Shown here in pieces: positions 36,956 to 46,432 of a DNA stretch of 64,000 bases. The position numbers and the translations under genes are program-made. Every line of letters starts with the position of its first letter. Position 1 is the first letter of the stretch. The stretch spans positions 5,275,001-5,339,000 of the forward strand of contig NZ_CP134771.1 of the NCBI RefSeq assembly GCF_031880315.1, given 5' to 3'. This DNA comes from Pseudomonas baltica. GTDB taxonomy: Bacteria; Pseudomonadota; Gammaproteobacteria; Pseudomonadales; Pseudomonadaceae. The notes under the pieces are model-generated. The model saw only the letters and a program-made list of their open reading frames with translations, searched no databases and was not told where the DNA came from.

Positions 36956-37264
36956 TCAACGCTTTTCAACCTGCGTGACCTTGGACAGGAAGAGTTGCTG
37001 CTGCTTGCCTTGCGCGTCGACGAATTTGTATGCCCCATTCTCCAGGGTCGGAGCTCCCTGCGTATTGTAGACCGTACCGTCGGTGGTCTTGATCGCGTAG
37101 TTGCTCGAGCAGGCACTGATGCCAGCGACGACCACTGCCATGATCAGACCGCGCACGCCGCGTTGCCATGCCTGAAGATTTTGAAAGGTGTTTGCGGTTC
37201 CTTGCTTTTGACTCGCCTCATCCATGAGTTGACCTGGGGTGGCCAACCATTTGTTGTATTTCAT
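36956..37264 (-). CDS. YgdI/YgdR-like small lipoprotein
   Basis: A 102-residue protein whose C-terminal half matches YgdI/YgdR-type lipoproteins: CSSNYAIKTTDGTVYNTQG followed by YKFVDAQGKQQQLFLSKVTQVEK. A hydrophobic stretch with a lipobox-like end (GISAC, Cys at about residue 52) suggests lipid attachment. Unusually, about 35 residues lie ahead of the signal core, but GGAG 7 nt before the ATG at 37264 supports this start; an in-frame GTG near 37167 would give the standard length. It lies between two transcription units and has no informative neighbour. Confidence 0.75.
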   Translation of the reverse strand: MKYNKWLATPGQLMDEASQKQGTANTFQNLQAWQRGVRGLIMAVVVAGISACSSNYAIKTTDGTVYNTQGAPTLENGAYKFVDAQGKQQQLFLSKVTQVEKR

Positions 37265-37463
37265 GAGGGCTCCGGAGATGTAAAAAGCCTGTGCCTATTA
37301 CGGCTTCGATGGCAGGCGGGGCCAATATATTCGGGCGCTTCGGAAAAATCACTGGCGTATGGCCATCACTCCGACGGACGGCGATGGCTGATATTTTCTG
37401 ATAGCCATACCACCTGTGTGAAAGGGCAGGCTGAATCCATTCATCCCGTTTGTCGGTGATCGC

Positions 37464-38036
37464 TTATTTTTTCTCTTCGACATCCTGCTCATCGCTATTT
37501 TGCGCGGCGTATTGTTCGGGCAGCATTCGTTCGAGCATGCCATCGCGACGCACTGCGACGTGCCACGCGGTGGCGGCGACATGGAGAAAGATCAGGCCGT
37601 AAAGCACGAATTGCCCCGCGACGTGAATGCCGTCGGCGGTGATGCCCAGCGCCTCGTTGTGGGCGAAGCCCGGCAGGTTCACCAGCCGGAACCAGGGTAC
37701 CCATTGGCCATTGCCGGCCATCATGTAACCGGTGATGGGCATCACCAGCAGCACCGCATACAGCAAGGCGTGATTGAGCGAGGCGACCCAGCGCTGGGCC
37801 GTGCCCATATGCCTGGGGTAGGGCGGTGGCCTGTGCCGCCAACGCCAGGTGAGGCGCATCAGTACCAGCAAAAAGACCGAAATGCCCATGGATTCGTGGG
37901 CCATGTACCAGAAGGTGCGGATCGGGCCGGGCGGGAAGTTTTCGGCTACCCAGACGAACGGCAGCAACAGGCACAAGGCACCGGCAGTGACCCAGTGCAG
38001 GGCCTGGGCGAAGCCGTGGTAGCGAGGAATGGGCAT
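37464..38036 (-). CDS. Cytochrome b561 family protein
   Basis: A 190-residue membrane protein with four hydrophobic segments, typical of prokaryotic cytochrome b561 (CybB), a di-heme b protein that moves electrons between ubiquinol and periplasmic partners. Candidate heme histidines appear in FAQALHWVTAG (first helix), WYMAHESMGI (second), LNHALLYAVLL (third) and IFLHVAATAWHV (fourth). The start at 38036 (MPIPRYHGF) is the usual family start; the long upstream extension is not family-like. It is divergent from the GGDEF/EAL gene. Confidence 0.9.
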   Translation of the reverse strand: MPIPRYHGFAQALHWVTAGALCLLLPFVWVAENFPPGPIRTFWYMAHESMGISVFLLVLMRLTWRWRHRPPPYPRHMGTAQRWVASLNHALLYAVLLVMPITGYMMAGNGQWVPWFRLVNLPGFAHNEALGITADGIHVAGQFVLYGLIFLHVAATAWHVAVRRDGMLERMLPEQYAAQNSDEQDVEEKK

Positions 38037-38294
38037 GGGGCGCCTGGTTTTTAGCGGTATTGTGGGGGCTAGCATAGCGGATGGGTAGGTATACAGGCAG
38101 TTGCCTGGCCTGGCGCGCTGACAGGATTTGGGCAGACGGACGCGAGGATGGGTGATCCACCGTTGCGGCAGGGACGTATATCCGACCAGCGAGATGAGGT
38201 CGGCTGGTATTAATCGTTCGGCAATGATGTCAAAGTGATATCTTGAAAAAAATTTTACGGCCTCCGCCGGGCTATGCTGCATCAGGTGGGCAAA

Positions 38295-40562
38295 ATGGTT
38301 AACGCTTCCAGCGATCTTCATCACACTGCTCTAGACAAAGTTGTTCAGGCCGCCGCGCACTCTGCAGAGTGTGCCTGCGGCTTCATCGCCACCGGTGCTT
38401 TTGGTTGGGAAGTCATTTCCCGATTCGAGGTAGACCATCCATTGGTTTTCGAGCCGTCGACCGAGGCCTGGCTGAAGTCATCCTTGGCTGATCGCGACCT
38501 GCTCATGGTCAATGAGGTGATGGGCGCGAGTCTGCCGGCGCCGCTTCACGATTTCCACAACGCAGGCCAGGATTTCATCGTCGCGGTAGCGCTGCGTGGC
38601 AAGGCGCTGGAGCTGATTGGCGTTCTGTTCGTCTCCAGTACTGTTGCGCAGCAGCGTCTGAGCGCTGCGCAAACCTATGCGTTGCAGACCCATGCAGCCA
38701 TTGCCAGCGAGATACTGCAGGCCGGCATCGGTGGCGTGGCAGCGAAGGACAAGCCCTCGATCGAGCGTCTCAGATTGCTCGAGTCTGTGGTGGTGAATGC
38801 AAAGGATGCGATCCTCATCACTCAAGCGGAGCCTATCGATACCCCGGGGCCGAGAATCGTCTACTGCAATCCGGCGTTTCTTTCCACCACTGGATTCAGC
38901 CTGGCCGAAGTCTTGGGCAAGACGCCCCGGATTCTGCATTGCGACGAAACTTGTCGTGACACCTTGGATTTGGTCCGCGCATCGCTGTTGAAGTGGGAAC
39001 CCATCGAAGTCGAACTGATCAACGCCCGAAGCGATGGCAGCAGATTCTGGGTGCAACTGAGCATCGTGCCAGTGGCGAATGAGCGGGGTTGGTTTACCCA
39101 TTGGGTCTCTGTCCAACGGGACATCAGTGAACGCAAGGACGCCGAGCTACTGCAGCGCCAGGCCCAGGCCGACAGGGAAGCGAAGGCGGCGCTGGAGACC
39201 CGCCTGCTCGAAAGAGAGCGCATAGAGCAGGAGCTGTCCTACGCGGCGTTCCATGATGGATTGACGTCGCTGCATAACCGCGCATACCTCATGAACCGGC
39301 TATTGGGTCTGTTCAACCAGGCCGGTCACGCCCAGGCTGCGCCTGCCACCGTATTGTTTCTGGATCTGGATCGCTTCAAGTTCGTCAACGACAGCCTAGG
39401 GCATCGTGCTGGGGATCTCCTCCTTTCGCAGGTAGCGCGTAGACTCGAAGCCTGTGTCAGGGACGGGGATGTATTTGCCCGCGTTGGCGGAGATGAGTTC
39501 GCCATTCTCCTCATGGGCGAGGAGCAATCGGGAGCAGCCGTCGAACTGGCGCAGCGAATAGTGAAAGAAATGGCGATGCCCGTCGTCATCGATGGGCAAA
39601 ACATCTTCACCTCATGCAGCCTGGGCATCGTGTCTGCTGATTGCAGTCATTCCTCACCGGAAGACCTGCTCAGAGATGCAGATGTCGCCATGTACGCCGC
39701 CAAAAAAGAGGGCCGGGGACGTTGGGCTATCTTCGACGCCTCCATGCGCAAAGCGGCAGTCGATGCGCTGTTCCTTCAGAACGCGCTCAGACAGGCCATC
39801 GCCAAGGATCAATTTTCCGTTGCCTATCAACCTATCTATGACGTCACCACGGGAGAGATTCGCGGGGTCGAAGCGTTGGTGAGATGGTTACATCCTGAGC
39901 TGGGCCATATTCCGCCCGATATGTTCATTGGTGTGGCGGAAGAGATTGGCGTGATTCATGACCTGGGGGGGTGGGTCATGCATCGGGCCTGTTCGGAGCT
40001 CCAGCGATGGAAGGCCGAATTCAGCGCACTGGCACTGCATTTGAATGTGAACGTATCGGGTACCGAGCTGAGTCGTCCGGGCTACGTCGCCCAGATAGCT
40101 GCAATCCTTGAGGAAACAGGCGTTGACGCCAGAGAACTGCAGATAGAGATCACCGAGTCGGTATTCATCCATGAACCCGAGAAGATTGCGAAAGTGCTGG
40201 AGTCGCTGCGAGGGCTGGGGATTCGAGTGGCGCTTGACGACTTTGGCACCGGCTACAGTTCGCTTGGATTCATTGATCGCTATCCCATCGATGCGATAAA
40301 GATCGATCGTTCATTCGTTTCCAGAATGATGTTGTTTGAACGCTCCGACGCGATTGTCAAAAGCATTCTGTCGCTGGGCAGAACGCTGAAGATAGGTATT
40401 ACCGCCGAAGGCGTTGAAACCCTGGCACAGCTTCAGCACTTGAGGGAAATGGCGTGTCCATTCGTTCAAGGCTATTTGCTCAGCCCCCCGGTGAATGCGC
40501 AGGAAATGACCACAATCCTGAGAGCCTGGCCAGCACTGTCGGCTGCCAATGACCAGGCTTGA
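38295..40562 (+). CDS. GAF-PAS-GGDEF-EAL cyclic-di-GMP signalling protein
   Basis: A 755-residue soluble sensor. Order of domains: GAF-like (about 10-145), PAS (about 160-280, with YCNPAFLSTTGFSLAEVLGK, followed by VQRDISERK), GGDEF (about 315-475) and EAL (about 490-745). The cyclase motif GGDEF is intact (about 398-402), and an RDGD inhibitory site lies 5 residues before it. The EAL domain keeps EALVRW, ITESVF, DDFGTGYSS and AEGVET, so both activities may be present. The ATG at 38295 has AGGTGG 5 nt upstream and is preferred over the ATG at 38274. It is divergent from the cytochrome b561 gene. Confidence 0.93.
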   Translation: MVNASSDLHHTALDKVVQAAAHSAECACGFIATGAFGWEVISRFEVDHPLVFEPSTEAWLKSSLADRDLLMVNEVMGASLPAPLHDFHNAGQDFIVAVALRGKALELIGVLFVSSTVAQQRLSAAQTYALQTHAAIASEILQAGIGGVAAKDKPSIERLRLLESVVVNAKDAILITQAEPIDTPGPRIVYCNPAFLSTTGFSLAEVLGKTPRILHCDETCRDTLDLVRASLLKWEPIEVELINARSDGSRFWVQLSIVPVANERGWFTHWVSVQRDISERKDAELLQRQAQADREAKAALETRLLERERIEQELSYAAFHDGLTSLHNRAYLMNRLLGLFNQAGHAQAAPATVLFLDLDRFKFVNDSLGHRAGDLLLSQVARRLEACVRDGDVFARVGGDEFAILLMGEEQSGAAVELAQRIVKEMAMPVVIDGQNIFTSCSLGIVSADCSHSSPEDLLRDADVAMYAAKKEGRGRWAIFDASMRKAAVDALFLQNALRQAIAKDQFSVAYQPIYDVTTGEIRGVEALVRWLHPELGHIPPDMFIGVAEEIGVIHDLGGWVMHRACSELQRWKAEFSALALHLNVNVSGTELSRPGYVAQIAAILEETGVDARELQIEITESVFIHEPEKIAKVLESLRGLGIRVALDDFGTGYSSLGFIDRYPIDAIKIDRSFVSRMMLFERSDAIVKSILSLGRTLKIGITAEGVETLAQLQHLREMACPFVQGYLLSPPVNAQEMTTILRAWPALSAANDQA

Positions 40563-40576
40563 GCCTTTTGCCCGAA

Positions 40577-41515
40577 TCACCCAAACCGGGCCATGAACCG
40601 CACCTGCTCCCCTCGCGCCGAATCCGCCACGGTCGGCCTGAACCGCAGGCTTTCACCGGGCATGCACTGCGCCAGCCGTGCACTGGCCAGCGGGGTCAAC
40701 GCCCCCAGCCGCGGATAGCCTCCGATCGTCTGGCGGTCGTTGCCCAGCACGATCGGCTGGCCATCCGGCGGCACCTGGATCGAACCCAGCGAGATACCTT
40801 CGGAGATCATCGGTGCACCCTGATACTCCAGCACCGGCCCCAGCAAGCGAACGCCCATGCGGTCGGCGCGGGCATCGACCTGCCAGTCGCTGTTGAACGC
40901 ATCGAACAGGCTCTGGCCACTGAACGCGGCCATCTGTGCGCCGATCACCACGTCCAGCACGGGGCGGGTGGTAAACCGAGGGACAAGCGCTGCTGACAGT
41001 TCCCGAGTGGTAACCGCCGATAGCCCTGCGGCGTTCAAGACTTCACCACTGGCCAACGCCTGGCCCTGCCCGCGCAATCCCCCCATGGCATCGCGTGCCA
41101 CGGTCGAGCGACTGCCCAGCACGCTGTCCGCCGCGAAACCGCCCGGCGCTGCCAGGTAGGCACGTACACCGCTCGGGGAGTCGCTATTACCCTGCGCGCC
41201 GTTGAAGCTCAGGCGTTCGCCCTTGCGCACGGTAAACGCCCGCCACGGCAGCAGTGGTCGACCCTCGATATGCGCGCCGAGGTCGGCACCTGCCAGTGCC
41301 AGCACGCAGTCGCCCTGGCTCACCACGCTGAAGCCACCGAGGGCGATTTCCACCACGGCCGCGTCCACGCTGTTGCCCAGCAGCCAGTTGGCCCAGGACA
41401 TCGACACCCAGTCGGCCGCGCCGCCCTGAGTCACGCCCAGGTGGCGCGCGCCGAAGCGTCCGCCGTCCTGCAACAGGCACAGGGGTGTGCTTTTCTCGAT
41501 CTGCAAACCGCTCAT
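40577..41515 (-). CDS. pxpC: 5-oxoprolinase subunit C (biotin-dependent carboxyltransferase-like)
   Basis: A 312-residue protein of the KipA/PxpC family, which with PxpA and PxpB hydrolyses 5-oxoproline to glutamate using ATP. Family blocks are LLQDGGRFGARHLGVTQGGAADWVSM (about residues 14-39), GVRAYLAAPGGFA (about 117-129), and near the end GQPIVLGNDRQTIGGYPRLGAL. The start at 41513-41515 overlaps the pxpB stop by 4 bp; a longer frame only overlaps pxpB. It is last in a pxpA-pxpB-pxpC run. Confidence 0.93.
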   Translation of the reverse strand: MSGLQIEKSTPLCLLQDGGRFGARHLGVTQGGAADWVSMSWANWLLGNSVDAAVVEIALGGFSVVSQGDCVLALAGADLGAHIEGRPLLPWRAFTVRKGERLSFNGAQGNSDSPSGVRAYLAAPGGFAADSVLGSRSTVARDAMGGLRGQGQALASGEVLNAAGLSAVTTRELSAALVPRFTTRPVLDVVIGAQMAAFSGQSLFDAFNSDWQVDARADRMGVRLLGPVLEYQGAPMISEGISLGSIQVPPDGQPIVLGNDRQTIGGYPRLGALTPLASARLAQCMPGESLRFRPTVADSARGEQVRFMARFG

Positions 41516-42243
41516 GCCGCGCTCTCCAGCGGCGTGTCGTCGCCACCCAGGTGAATGAATTCGGCCTTGTCGATGGCCACGAAGCGCACGGTGTCGCCCG
41601 GTTGCATGAGGGCGAAGCCTTCGCGCTCGCGGTCGAACAGCGGCGTCGGGCAGCGCCCGAGGATGTTCCAGCCGCCCGGGGATACCGAGGGGTAGATGGC
41701 GGTCTGACGCTCGCCGATGCCGACACTGCCCGCCATGATTTTTTGCCGGGGGGTACTGAGCCGCGACGTGGCCAGCGCGGGTTCGACCAGGCCCATGAAG
41801 GCGAAACCGGGGGTGAAGCCCAGGGCGAAGACTTGATAGGCCTTGGCGCAATGGCGGCGGATCACTTCGTCGATCCCGAACGCGCCGGCGCTGGCCAGGC
41901 GTTGCAGCTCGGGGCCGACGCTACGGTCGTACCACACCGGCAATTCATGGCATTGGCCGGCGATCTGGCTGTCTGGGGTCAGGTCGGCGAGGGCGTCGAT
42001 GATCAGCGCGGCAGCGTCGCGGGGCGCCAGTTGCTGCAGCTCGTAGTGCAGCATCAGGGTGGTATAGGAGGGCACCAGGTCGATCAGGCGTTCACCGAAT
42101 GCCGCGCGCAACCTTGCAGCGGCCGCCAGCAGCCAGGGCACGTTGTCTTCTTCGATGCGCTCGAACAGGCGGATCATCACGCAGTCCACCGCGACGGTTT
42201 CCAACTGGCCGGCGCGCGTGCGGGCATAGGTAAAACGGGTCAT
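41512..42243 (-). CDS. pxpB: 5-oxoprolinase subunit B
   Basis: A 243-residue protein of the KipI/PxpB family, normally the partner of PxpC. Recognisable blocks are [12 protein letters not shown] (about residues 57-68), the [20 protein letters not shown] segment (about 135-154) and [26 protein letters not shown] (about 173-198), all hallmarks of the family. It overlaps pxpC and pxpA by 4 bp each, so the three proteins are translationally coupled. Confidence 0.94.
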   Translation of the reverse strand: MTRFTYARTRAGQLETVAVDCVMIRLFERIEEDNVPWLLAAAARLRAAFGERLIDLVPSYTTLMLHYELQQLAPRDAAALIIDALADLTPDSQIAGQCHELPVWYDRSVGPELQRLASAGAFGIDEVIRRHCAKAYQVFALGFTPGFAFMGLVEPALATSRLSTPRQKIMAGSVGIGERQTAIYPSVSPGGWNILGRCPTPLFDREREGFALMQPGDTVRFVAIDKAEFIHLGGDDTPLESAA

Positions 42244-42989
42244 GAGGCGCGAGGTCCCAGGGCTTCGCGGATACGCTGGACCGCGGCGACCGACTCCGGG
42301 TTGTCGCCATGCACGCAGAGGGTGTCGGTGCGCAGCTGCAGGACGCTGCCGTCGTTGGCCAGCAGCGGTTGCTGACCGGCCAGGGTCTTGGCCTGCTCGA
42401 CGATGACGCTGGCATCATGATGCACGGCGCCTGGCAAACGCCGCGAGACCAAGTGGCCGGCGCGATCGTAGGCGCGGTCGGCGAAGGTCTCGAACCACAA
42501 CTGCACGCCGGTTTCGGCGGCGATCGCCTCAGCGGCGCTATTGTCGGCAGTGGACATCAGCATCAGCGGCAGTTGCTCGTCGTAGTGGGCGATGGCGGTG
42601 ACCACGGCGCGCAGCACCATCGGGTTGGCCATCATGTCGTTGTACAGCGCGCCGTGGGGTTTGACGTACTGCACGCGGCCGCCCTGGGCAGTGCAAATGC
42701 CCTGCAAGGCGCCGATCTGATAGTGCAGCAGGTCGGCGATTTCCTGCGCCGAGCAGGCCATGGAGCGGCGGCCGAAGCCGAGCAGGTCCGGGTAGGCCGG
42801 GTGCGCGCCGATACGCACATCGTGCTCCAGGGCCATGGCCACGGTCTTGCGCAAGGTTCCGGGATCGCCGGCATGAAAGCCGCAGGCGATGTTGGCGCAA
42901 TCGACCAGGGGCATGACTTCGGCGTCCAGACCCATGGTCCAGGCGCCGTAGCTTTCGCCCATGTCGCAGTTGAGTAGGATTTGGCTCAT
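42240..42989 (-). CDS. pxpA: 5-oxoprolinase subunit A (LamB/YcsF family)
   Basis: A 249-residue protein of the LamB/YcsF family, the catalytic-type subunit of prokaryotic 5-oxoprolinase. Signatures are [13 protein letters not shown] (about residues 5-17), [19 protein letters not shown] (about 33-51), [18 protein letters not shown] (about 57-74) and [11 protein letters not shown] (about 107-117). It is the first gene of the minus-strand pxpABC operon. A LysR gene on the same strand lies 164 bp upstream, and a porin and two membrane proteins lie beyond on the other strand. Confidence 0.95.
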   Translation of the reverse strand: MSQILLNCDMGESYGAWTMGLDAEVMPLVDCANIACGFHAGDPGTLRKTVAMALEHDVRIGAHPAYPDLLGFGRRSMACSAQEIADLLHYQIGALQGICTAQGGRVQYVKPHGALYNDMMANPMVLRAVVTAIAHYDEQLPLMLMSTADNSAAEAIAAETGVQLWFETFADRAYDRAGHLVSRRLPGAVHHDASVIVEQAKTLAGQQPLLANDGSVLQLRTDTLCVHGDNPESVAAVQRIREALGPRAS

Positions 42990-43153
42990 GCGGCGGTCCT
43001 CATGCAGGGAATTCTTTCAAAGTATGTAGCGAGTGTTTTCCGCAGGGGTACAGCCGGTCAATGAATAAAAGCTGGGGCCTGTGCATAAGAAAAGCTGATC
43101 GGTTGAAGGTTGTGGTGAGGCGACCGGCGAGGAGGCTCGTCGCAATACCGCCC

Positions 43154-44074
43154 CTATGGGCTTGGTATTGGTGCACTCATCTGATTGCGCCCTATATCGG
43201 TGCGCGAAACCTCCTGAGCGATTTCGACAATATCCTCCACCAGCGCGATCCCCGACCCCGTACGCCAGGTCGCGACGATGTCCATGTCAGGCAGGCTGGC
43301 CACGCCTTCGAGCGCCATGAGATTGCCGTTGGCTACCTCCGCCTGCACCAGCTTGAGCGGCAATACCCCGATGCCGAAGCCGTCGCGAATCAAGCGGGTG
43401 ATCGCCGACGCCGAGTTCACGCAATTGATGCGCGTGCTCAGCACATCGCTGCTGTGCAGGAGATTGAGCAGGTCCTGATGCGGGCGCGAGTTGCGCGAGA
43501 ACGTCACCAGGCGTTCGGCGGCCAGATCGTTCAAGGAGGTGTATTGACGATCATAGGATGAACCGCGAGCCACTACCCAGTGCATGGGGAAACGGTCGAG
43601 CAGGGCGTTGCGTACGGTGTCGAGGCGCACCATGTCGGTCTGGAAAATAATGTCCTGATAGCCTTTTTCCAGCTGCTCGCACAGGTTGCGCGCGGTGTCG
43701 GCGGTGATCTCGATCTCCAGTGCTGGGTAGGCCGCAGTCAGGCGTGTTACCAAGGCACTCAACCAGGTGTGTATCACCGTATCCATGGCGCCGATGCGGA
43801 TGCGCCCGCGTGTCTGGTTAGGGTCCTTGATGGCGGCCTTGAGGCTGTCCAGGGTGTCGATCATGTGCTCGGCGTATTCGAGCACGCGCTGGCCCTCGGC
43901 GGTCAGGGCCACGCCTTTGGAGTCTCGCAGAAACAACCGCGCACCCAGCTCGTCTTCCAGTGCCGCGACGCGGCTGGAGATGGATGCCTGGGTGGTGAAG
44001 AGTTTTTCGGCGGTGAGCCGAAAGCTCTTCAAGCGGGCGACCCAGACGAATGTTTCGAGAAACTTGATGTTCAT
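43154..44074 (-). CDS. LysR-family transcriptional regulator
   Basis: A 306-residue LysR regulator. The helix-turn-helix (about residues 5-60) includes SFRLTAEKLFTTQASISSRVAALEDELG, and the effector domain follows (GRIRIGAMDTVIHTWLSALV, about 92-111). The start at 44074 (MNIKFLETF) has AGGA upstream and the usual family beginning; the 54 residues further upstream are not family-like. It lies between pxpA and the divergent porin gene. The likely targets are the pxp genes and the porin/DUF969/DUF979 genes, with 5-oxoproline a reasonable effector. Confidence 0.9.
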   Translation of the reverse strand: MNIKFLETFVWVARLKSFRLTAEKLFTTQASISSRVAALEDELGARLFLRDSKGVALTAEGQRVLEYAEHMIDTLDSLKAAIKDPNQTRGRIRIGAMDTVIHTWLSALVTRLTAAYPALEIEITADTARNLCEQLEKGYQDIIFQTDMVRLDTVRNALLDRFPMHWVVARGSSYDRQYTSLNDLAAERLVTFSRNSRPHQDLLNLLHSSDVLSTRINCVNSASAITRLIRDGFGIGVLPLKLVQAEVANGNLMALEGVASLPDMDIVATWRTGSGIALVEDIVEIAQEVSRTDIGRNQMSAPIPSP

Positions 44075-44375
44075 TTTCGGCGATTCCTGAAGCCTGCCAT
44101 TTCGCCTTCGTGCGGTGCCGAAGGTAAAAATGATGAGCCCGTGTACAGCAGGTTGCATGCCACTGCCCGGCAAAAAAAACTTATCGGCCAGCCACGGTTT
44201 TTCTCGTTGGACGCTTGGCGCAAAGCGTTCGAACAATGCGCCCCAGAGAAAGGTCGCCGCCCGCCCGGGCTGTCAAACCTTCACGGCCGATGCCAGCGAG
44301 CAGCGGTTATAAAAACAATCGCGCACTGCCAACAGCCGGCCACGCCGCTGCGCGCTCCCTGTGGAGATGGATTGC

Positions 44376-45602
44376 ATGAACCTTGGTAAATCGATGCGCC
44401 TGGCTGCCCTCGGCGGTGCCGGCCTGACGCTGTGCAGCATGGCTCAAGCGGATTTTTTCGCCGACAGCAAAGGGGATGTGGAACTACGCAACGTTTACTT
44501 CAACCGCGACTTTCGCCAGAGCGGCGCCCGCGACAAGGCCGATGAATGGGCTCAGGGCTTTATCGTTCACCTGCAATCGGGCTACACCCCGGGCGTCGTC
44601 GGCTTCGGCGTCGATGCGCTGGGGATGATCGGCTACAAGCTCGACTCCAGTGACAGCCATGCCGGTACTGGCTTGCTGCCGGCGGATCAGCACGGTGGCT
44701 CGCAGGATCAATACGGCAAGCTCGGCCTGACCGCCAAAGCGAAGATTTCCAAGACCGAATTCAAGGTCGGCACATTGTTCTTCCGCGATCCGGTGGTGTC
44801 TTCCAACGACACGCGCCTGGTCCCGCAGACGTTTCGCGGCGCGCTGGTGACTTCTCAGGACCTGGCCAACTTCAGCCTCATCGGCGGCCATATCGACCGC
44901 ATCAAGGCCAACAGCTCCACCGATTTCACCGACATGAGTGCCAACCGCATCGGTGGCGTCAGCAACGATTTCAGCTTTGGTGGCGGTGACTACCGGGCCA
45001 CGCCCAACTTGACCCTCAGCGCCCGCTACGCCAAGCTCGAAAACATCTATCAGCAGTACTATGGCGGCCTGGTTCACACCCTGGCGTTGGGCAATGGCCA
45101 GAGCCTCAAGTCCGACCTGCGTTTTTCCACCAGCCACGATGACGGCACCTTCGCGCACCTCGACAACCAGGCGCTGGGTGGCTTGTTCACCTACAAGATC
45201 GGCAGCCAGGCTTTCGCTGCCGGCTTTCAGAAGATGAACGGCGAAAGCCCGTTTCCCTACATGACCGGCAGCGATCCTTATCTGGTCAACTTCATCCAGA
45301 TCGGCGACTTCGCCAACATTCACGAGCGCTCCTGGCAAGTGCGCTACGACTATGATTTCACCCAGATGGGCATTCCCGGCCTGACCTTCATGACCCGCTA
45401 CGTCAACGGCGACAACGTCGAACGCGCCAGCGGCGGCGAGGGCAAGGAGTGGGAGCGCAACATGGACATCGCCTACGTGGTGCAGAGCGGGCCACTGAAG
45501 AACGTCGGGATCAAATGGCGTAACGCCACGGTGCGCTCCAACTTCGGCAACGACCTGGACGAGAACCGCCTGATCCTCAGCTACACCCTGGCCCTCTGGT
45601 AA
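44376..45602 (+). CDS. OprD-family outer-membrane porin
   Basis: A 408-residue outer-membrane protein. It has a signal peptide ending near MAQA, then ADFFADSKGDVELRNVYFNRDF, the characteristic OprD-family start. The rest is a beta-barrel with alternating aromatic strands and ends NRLILSYTLALW, with a terminal aromatic residue as needed for outer-membrane insertion. OprD proteins take up amino acids or carboxylates. The ATG at 44376 has GGAG 9 nt upstream. Placed next to pxpABC and the DUF969/DUF979 pair, it probably admits 5-oxoproline or a related compound. Confidence 0.93.
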   Translation: MNLGKSMRLAALGGAGLTLCSMAQADFFADSKGDVELRNVYFNRDFRQSGARDKADEWAQGFIVHLQSGYTPGVVGFGVDALGMIGYKLDSSDSHAGTGLLPADQHGGSQDQYGKLGLTAKAKISKTEFKVGTLFFRDPVVSSNDTRLVPQTFRGALVTSQDLANFSLIGGHIDRIKANSSTDFTDMSANRIGGVSNDFSFGGGDYRATPNLTLSARYAKLENIYQQYYGGLVHTLALGNGQSLKSDLRFSTSHDDGTFAHLDNQALGGLFTYKIGSQAFAAGFQKMNGESPFPYMTGSDPYLVNFIQIGDFANIHERSWQVRYDYDFTQMGIPGLTFMTRYVNGDNVERASGGEGKEWERNMDIAYVVQSGPLKNVGIKWRNATVRSNFGNDLDENRLILSYTLALW

Positions 45603-45697
45603 CCGTGCGGCTTGCCCGCATCTGAGTTCGGGTCGCATGGCCCGATCCCTGCTACCGCTGGTGAGACTTCCGTTCACCCTGCAACGAGATCATTACT

Positions 45698-46432
45698 ATG
45701 CAAACTGCAATCAACCTGTGGCCGCTACTGGGGGTGCTGGTTATCGTCGTGGGCTTCGTGCTGCGGTTCAATCCGATGCTGGTGGTGGCCGCCGCTGCGG
45801 TGGTCACCGGCTTCGCGGCAAGCATGCCGCTGGAGACCATCCTGGCGACCATCGGCACCGGCTTCATCAAGACCCGCACCCTGGCGCTGATCATTCTCTT
45901 GCCGCTGGCCGTCATCGGCCTGCTGGAGCGCCATGGCTTGCGGGTGCATGCCCAGCAATTCATTTCGCGCTTTCGCAGCGCCACGGCCGGGCGCTTGCTG
46001 ATCGCCTATCTGTTCGTGCGCGAAACCACTGCGGCTTTGGGCCTGACCAGCCTCGGCGGCCATCCGCAGATGGTCCGCCCGTTGCTGGCGCCCATGGCCG
46101 AAGGGGCAGCGGTCAGCCGTCATGGCCCACTGAAACCGGCGGTGCGCCAACGCTTGTTGGCGTTTTGCGCGGCCACGGACAACGTCGGGTTGTTTTTCGG
46201 TGAAGACATTTTCGTGGCCTTCGGTGCGATTGCGCTGATGCACACCTTTTTGCTGGGCGCGGGTATCGACGTCGAACCGCTGGCCATCGCCTTCTGGGGT
46301 ATCCCCACGGCCATCAGCGTGTTCTTCATCCACAGCTTCAGGCTCTATCGCCTGGATCGCTATCTCACCCAGCAGCAGGCCGAACCGGTGCCTGCTCCTG
46401 CCGCTGCCAGTGCCGAGGTCGCCGCCAAATGA
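45698..46432 (+). CDS. DUF969 family membrane protein (putative 5-oxoproline transporter subunit)
   Basis: A 244-residue inner-membrane protein with about six hydrophobic segments, matching DUF969. It shows VRETTAALGLTSLGGHPQMVRPLLAPMAEGAA (about residues 107-138) and LAFCAATDNVGLFFGEDIFVAFGAI (about 153-177), which resemble discontinuous helices of secondary carboxylate transporters. DUF969 and DUF979 genes usually occur together and are often beside pxp genes. The next gene overlaps by 4 bp. The transport role is an inference. Confidence 0.88.
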   Translation: MQTAINLWPLLGVLVIVVGFVLRFNPMLVVAAAAVVTGFAASMPLETILATIGTGFIKTRTLALIILLPLAVIGLLERHGLRVHAQQFISRFRSATAGRLLIAYLFVRETTAALGLTSLGGHPQMVRPLLAPMAEGAAVSRHGPLKPAVRQRLLAFCAATDNVGLFFGEDIFVAFGAIALMHTFLLGAGIDVEPLAIAFWGIPTAISVFFIHSFRLYRLDRYLTQQQAEPVPAPAAASAEVAAK